Assembly (NCBI RefSeq): GCF_016862195.1
Contig: NZ_BOMM01000077.1
Location: 1-60,848, forward strand
Length of the DNA: 60,848 nucleotides
Source of the DNA: Paractinoplanes ferrugineus
Lineage (GTDB): Bacteria; Actinomycetota; Actinomycetes; Mycobacteriales; Micromonosporaceae
Direction of reading: 5' to 3'
The translations under genes were made by a program, and so were the position numbers. Of the stretch, positions 57,234-60,848 are shown one piece after another. The stretch's first letter is position 1. The number at the start of each line of letters is the position of its first letter. The notes below the pieces were generated by a model. It was not told the DNA's origin, ran no database searches, and saw only the letters and a list, made by a program, of their open reading frames with translations.

Positions 57234-58178
57234 ATGGAAACCGACCGGCCCGCCTGGCGTTCACGAGTGTGGATCGCTGCTGTCGCCGTGCTCGTGCTCC
57301 TGGCGCTGGTGCTCACCACCGCCGGCTTCGCCAACCCGGCCTCGGCGTGGGCGACGCTCGTGGCCGTCGCCGGGTTCACGGCCGCGGTGATCGGCTGGGC
57401 TCTGCTCCGCACCAGCGCGCAGCGCCACCATTATGAGGAGGAGCTGGCCACCTGGGCGGCGGAACGGGCGGCGCAGGGCGAGCGGCTCCGGATCGCCCGT
57501 GAACTGCACGACCTCGCCTCGCACGGTCTCGGCCTCATCACCGTCCGTGCGAGTGTCGCTCGCACCGTGACCGGCCCGGGTGGCGAGGCCGAGCGGGACG
57601 ACGCGCTCGCCGACATCGAGCGGATCAGCCGGGAGGCCACCACCGAGCTGCGGCGCATGCTCGCCGTCCTGCGCACGTCCGGGCCGGCGCCGCTGCGGCC
57701 CGGCGACACTCTCGGTGATCTTCCGGCGATCGTCAAGGCGGCGAACGAGGCCGGGATGACCACCACCCTCGGCGTCGGCGAGTTGGGTGCGGTGTCGCCC
57801 GGTGTGCAGCTCACGGTCTGCGCCGTTGTCCGGGAGGCGCTGAACAACACGCTGCGGCACGCCGGACCCGTGGGGGCGCGCGTCGAGCTTCGCCGTGACC
57901 GGGAGGCGGTGGTCGTGCACGTCCAGGACGACGGGCCCGGCCCCGGCTGGCAACCGCGGCCCGGCGCCGGTCAGGGCCTGCGTGGGCTGCGCGAGCGCCT
58001 GAACACCCTCGGTGGCACGCTCACCGCTGAGCCCGCGGGCAGCGATGCCGGCAACCGACACGGCGGCAACCGGCACGCCGGCAACCGGCACCCCGGCAGC
58101 GTGCGCGGCGCGGGCGGCGGGGAGGACCGCGGCGGGTGGCTGCTGACCGCGCACATCCCGGATCGGGGCACCGGATGA
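57234..58178 (+). CDS. NarL-type sensor histidine kinase
   Basis: A protein of 314 residues. Two membrane helices (13-32 and 38-58) with little external sequence, then HisKA_3 with the phospho-acceptor His92 in ARELHDLASHGLG, then HATPase (N-box REALNNTLRHAG; G-box DDGPGPGWQP; GLRGLRERL). An insert of short repeats (GNRHGGNRHAGNRHPG) lies near the end. It phosphorylates the response regulator whose ATG overlaps its stop. The absence of a large external domain suggests sensing within the membrane, as with cell-envelope antibiotics. Confidence 0.88.
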   Translation: METDRPAWRSRVWIAAVAVLVLLALVLTTAGFANPASAWATLVAVAGFTAAVIGWALLRTSAQRHHYEEELATWAAERAAQGERLRIARELHDLASHGLGLITVRASVARTVTGPGGEAERDDALADIERISREATTELRRMLAVLRTSGPAPLRPGDTLGDLPAIVKAANEAGMTTTLGVGELGAVSPGVQLTVCAVVREALNNTLRHAGPVGARVELRRDREAVVVHVQDDGPGPGWQPRPGAGQGLRGLRERLNTLGGTLTAEPAGSDAGNRHGGNRHAGNRHPGSVRGAGGGEDRGGWLLTAHIPDRGTG

Positions 58179-58837
58179 TCCGGGTGCTGGTGGCCGACGA
58201 CATGCACCTCATGCGGCACAGCCTGACGAGTCTCCTCAACGGAGCGGAGGACATGACGGCCGTCGGGGAGGCGTGCGGCGGGGACGAGGCGGTGGAACTG
58301 GCGCGCGCGGAGAAGCCCGATCTGATCTTGATGGACATCCGCATGCCGGGTGGTGACGGCATCCAGGCGACCCGCACGATCACCGCGGACCCGGAGCTCG
58401 CCGACTGCCGGGTGCTGGTGCTGAGCATGTTCGAGCTCGACGAATATGTCTACGGCGCGCTGCGGGCCGGGGCCTCCGGCTTTCTGCTCAAGGATGCCCG
58501 GCCGGAACGGCTGCTCGAGGCGATCCGTCGGACGCACGCCGGCGAGTCGCTGTTCGCCCCGGTGATTCTGACTCGGCTGGTCGAGCACTACGTGAACAGT
58601 CCAGCGGCTGCGCTTTCCGATGTGCCCGATGGCCTCACCGATCGGGAGACCGAGGTGCTCACGCTGGTGGGGCGAGGGCTGTCCAACGAGGAGATCGCCC
58701 AGCGTCTGGTCATCTCGGTGCGGACCGTCAAGACCCACATCGGCAACCTGCTGGCCAAACTGCACGCCCGCGACCGGGCCCAGCTCGTCATCGCCGCCTA
58801 CGAGAACGGGCTGGTGGTGCCGACGGGAGATCACTGA
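58175..58837 (+). CDS. LuxR/NarL-family response regulator
   Basis: A protein of 220 residues. Receiver domain with acidic pocket VADD and phospho-acceptor Asp54 in LILMDIRMP, and FLLKDA near the end. The C-terminal LuxR helix-turn-helix reads LTDRETEVLTLVGRGLSNEEIAQRL followed by VKTHIGNLLAKL. The ATG overlaps the kinase stop (ATGA). A likely target is the divergent ABC exporter. Confidence 0.92.
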   Translation: MIRVLVADDMHLMRHSLTSLLNGAEDMTAVGEACGGDEAVELARAEKPDLILMDIRMPGGDGIQATRTITADPELADCRVLVLSMFELDEYVYGALRAGASGFLLKDARPERLLEAIRRTHAGESLFAPVILTRLVEHYVNSPAAALSDVPDGLTDRETEVLTLVGRGLSNEEIAQRLVISVRTVKTHIGNLLAKLHARDRAQLVIAAYENGLVVPTGDH

Positions 58838-59238
58838 CCGAGGCCGGTGAGGCGGCTCAGGGCGGCGAAGCCGTCGTCGGTGCCGGGCCAGTGCCGGCGG
58901 ACGGCGTCGAGGCCGGCGCGGCGCACGGTGGAGCGCAGGACGGCGGTGACGATGATCGCGTCGTCGGCGTATCCGAGGACGGGAATGAAGTCGGGGATCA
59001 GATCGATCGGGAGGGCGAGGTAGGTGAGCAGGAGGGCGAGACGGACTCGTACGCCGCGGGGCAGTGATCTGTCGGCGGCGAGCCGGCGTAGCAGCCGAAG
59101 CAGGTCGGGCAGCAGGCGCAAGGCTTCCTTGAGCTGGGCCCGGTCCGGCTTGGCGACCAGCAGAGCGAACAGCAGTGCCAGCCAGATCAGCAGGATCGCC
59201 ACCCCGAAACTGATCAGCGTCTGCCACCACCAGGTCAT
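58831..59238 (-). CDS. DUF1232 (YkvA-like) membrane protein
   Basis: A protein of 135 residues. An N-terminal membrane helix (5-30) and the DUF1232 signature VRLALLLTYLALPIDLIPDFIPVLGYADDAI. Function unknown. It overlaps the response-regulator gene by 7 bp at their 3' ends. Confidence 0.85.
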   Translation of the reverse strand: MTWWWQTLISFGVAILLIWLALLFALLVAKPDRAQLKEALRLLPDLLRLLRRLAADRSLPRGVRVRLALLLTYLALPIDLIPDFIPVLGYADDAIIVTAVLRSTVRRAGLDAVRRHWPGTDDGFAALSRLTGLGQ

Positions 59239-59272
59239 GCCGCTGATCCTCGCACTTCGCGGAAACTCGTGG

Positions 59273-59722
59273 TCAGTGCAGGGGAATGTCGGTGCGGTCG
59301 CCGGCCGGGCGGGGGCCGAGGATACGGCTGTCGGACTCGTCGATGCGTACGTCGTTGATGCTCGCCTCGCGGCGGCGCATCAGTCCCGCGGAGTCGAACT
59401 CCCACAACTCGTTGCCGTAACTGCGCCACCACTGGCCGGCGGCGTCGCGGCACTCGTACTGGAAGCGGACCGCGATGTGGTCGTCGTCGAACGCCCACAG
59501 GGACTTGCGCAGGGCGTAGTCGAACTCTCGTGCCCACTTGGCGGCCAGGAACGCCTCGATCGCGGCCCGGCCGGTGACGAAGACGTCGCGATTGCGCCAA
59601 ACCGAGTCCTCGGTATAGGCGAGCGCGACCCGCTGCGGATCGCGGGTGTTCCACGCGTCCTCGGCGGCCTGCACCTTGGCGGTCGCGGTCGCACGGGTGA
59701 AAGGTGGAAGGGGCGGTCGCAC
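59273..59722 (-). CDS. DUF1348 / NTF2-like protein
   Basis: A protein of 149 residues of the DUF1348 family (SnoaL/NTF2-like cone fold): AAEDAWNTRDPQRVALAYTE, WRNRDVFVTGRAAIEAFL, RFQYECRDAAGQWWRSYGNE. The fold holds small ligands or catalyses isomerisation; no function is established for DUF1348. GTG59722 follows GGAGG by 6 nt. A longer frame to 59812 lacks a site. Confidence 0.82.
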   Translation of the reverse strand: MRPPLPPFTRATATAKVQAAEDAWNTRDPQRVALAYTEDSVWRNRDVFVTGRAAIEAFLAAKWAREFDYALRKSLWAFDDDHIAVRFQYECRDAAGQWWRSYGNELWEFDSAGLMRRREASINDVRIDESDSRILGPRPAGDRTDIPLH

Positions 59723-59959
59723 GAGGGGCCTCCACGGGCGGAGATCGACAGGTCCCGCCAATCTAGTCGGCCCCGGTTGCATTTCAGCCCGCCGCGCGCC
59801 GGCACAGCCCACCGTTGTCGAGTACAGTGCGTAACTGCCGGTTCACGTTTATACCAAAGACTCGGACGCCGAAATGGCCGAATGCCGTCCGCGAACACAA
59901 CTGATTATGAGACCGATCACTCACGTCTGAACTGGCGATTTCGGGGTAGCCAGCGGGGC

Positions 59960-60848
59960 ATGAAGATCTGGCCAGGCCACTCCTACCCGCTCGGCGCCAC
60001 CTATGACGGCGGTGGCACCAATTTCACGCTGTTCTCCGAGGTAGCGGAGCGTGTCGAGCTCTGCCTCTTCGACGAGGCTGGGCAGGAGACCCGGATCGAC
60101 CTTCCCGAGCGGGAGGCGTTCGTGTGGCACGGCTACCTGCCGCGGGTGGTGCCGGGCCAGCGGTACGGCTTCCGGGTACACGGCCCCTACGACCCCGCCC
60201 GTGGCCTGCGGTGCAACCCGAACAAGCTGCTCCTCGACCCGTACGCGAAGGCGATCGACGGTCCGGTCGAGTGGGACGAGTCGCTGTTCTCGTACCGGTT
60301 CGACGACCCGGACAGTTACAACGAGGGCGATTCCGCCCCGTACGCCCCGAAGTCGGTAGTCATCAACGCCTTCTTCGACTGGGCCAACGACCGGCCGCTG
60401 CGCATCCCGTTCCATCAGACGGTGATCTACGAGGCGCATGTCAAGGGCATGACGATGCGGCACCCGGGAATCCCCGACGACGTGCGCGGTACCTATTCCG
60501 GGCTCGCTCACCCGGCGATGATCAAGTACTTCCGGGAGCTGGGTGTCACCGCCGTCGAGCTGATGCCGGTCCACCAGTACGTCAACGACGGTGGCCTGAT
60601 CGAGAAGGGCTTGACGAACTACTGGGGCTACAACACGATCGGTTTCTTCGCCCCGCACAACGAGTATTCGTCGTTCGGCGGTGACGGTGGGCAGGTGCAG
60701 GAGTTCAAGTCGATGGTCAAGGCGCTGCACCGGGCCGGCATCGAGGTGATCCTGGATGTGGTCTACAACCACACCGCCGAGGGCAATCACCTGGGCCCGA
60801 CCCTGTCGTTCCGGGGCATCGACAATTCCGCTTATTACCGGTTGGTGG
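59960..60848 (+). CDS. glgX: Glycogen debranching enzyme GlgX, 5' part
   Basis: At least 296 residues, cut by the window end. A CBM48 N-terminus (PLGATYDGGGTNFTLFSEVAERVELCLFD; YGFRVHGPYDP) leads to the GH13 barrel with IYEAHVKGMT and GYNTIGFFAPHNEYSS and region I DVVYNHTAEG. GlgX hydrolyses alpha-1,6 branches in limit dextrins and glycogen, releasing maltotetraose stubs. Start ATG59960 is the only in-frame start before the domain, although the ribosome binding site is weak. The 237 bp upstream, after the DUF1348 start, hold no gene. Confidence 0.92.
   Translation, partial: MKIWPGHSYPLGATYDGGGTNFTLFSEVAERVELCLFDEAGQETRIDLPEREAFVWHGYLPRVVPGQRYGFRVHGPYDPARGLRCNPNKLLLDPYAKAIDGPVEWDESLFSYRFDDPDSYNEGDSAPYAPKSVVINAFFDWANDRPLRIPFHQTVIYEAHVKGMTMRHPGIPDDVRGTYSGLAHPAMIKYFRELGVTAVELMPVHQYVNDGGLIEKGLTNYWGYNTIGFFAPHNEYSSFGGDGGQVQEFKSMVKALHRAGIEVILDVVYNHTAEGNHLGPTLSFRGIDNSAYYRLV

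Overview
The window is high-GC actinomycete DNA. Starts are often GTG or TTG, neighbouring genes often overlap by 4 bp, and several putative transcripts look leaderless. The gene content (GlgX, AfsR/SARP regulator, PadR/HAAS pair, several GGDEF/EAL proteins, WXG100-type proteins, a modular PKS, ROK- and CebR-type sugar control) suggests a filamentous Micromonosporaceae such as Actinoplanes or a relative. That placement is inference, since there is no rRNA or marker gene here. I see no tRNA, rRNA, CRISPR array, insertion sequence or attachment site. No stretch over 300 bp lacks a gene or gene remnant.

Layout. 1-5.8 kb: an orphan MltG-type lytic transglycosylase, a membrane GGDEF-EAL protein, an anti-sigma-type ATPase, an emfourin-like secreted protein and a GAF-EAL protein. 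5.9-16 kb: a carbohydrate island with a GH3 beta-glycosidase and ROK repressor facing a translationally coupled operon (solute-binding lipoprotein, two CUT1 permeases, GH42 beta-galactosidase, CPBP membrane protein). 16-24 kb: a small unknown protein, an epimerase remnant, a PadR/HAAS pair, an alpha/beta-hydrolase/TetR operon, a FIST/diguanylate cyclase pair and two membrane proteins (DUF3817, DUF808). 24-33 kb: an AfsR-like regulator, a divergent SLOG / TIR-WD40 receptor-like pair, a DHFR-like reductase and an AraC regulator. 33-46 kb: a WXG100-type toxin with a REase-fold tip and its probable immunity protein, a single-gene type I PKS (ligase-KS-AT-DH-KR-ACP-TE), a third EAL protein and a second WXG100-type cluster. 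46-53 kb: a TPR-GGDEF protein, a cupredoxin-like lipoprotein, a GH94 cellobiose phosphorylase under a CebR-type box, and a TetR/SDR pair with three operators. 53-61 kb: an SDR and XRE regulator, an ABC-2 transporter with a two-component system, DUF1232 and DUF1348 proteins, and the 5' part of glgX.

How the parts may work together. Import of oligosaccharides (the operon has no ATPase, so a shared MsiK-type ATPase is likely), GH3/GH42 hydrolysis, GH94 phosphorolysis and GlgX glycogen debranching make a beta-glucan/galactoside-to-storage-sugar theme. A CebR-like box near GH3 and a perfect one before GH94 link two of these genes. Five separate c-di-GMP genes make this dense in second-messenger signalling. 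The most unusual items are the TIR-TM-coiled-coil-WD40 protein divergent from a SLOG protein, the one-gene PKS whose ligase is joined directly to the KS with no loading carrier, and the FIST/diguanylate cyclase pair that resembles NosP-type operons.
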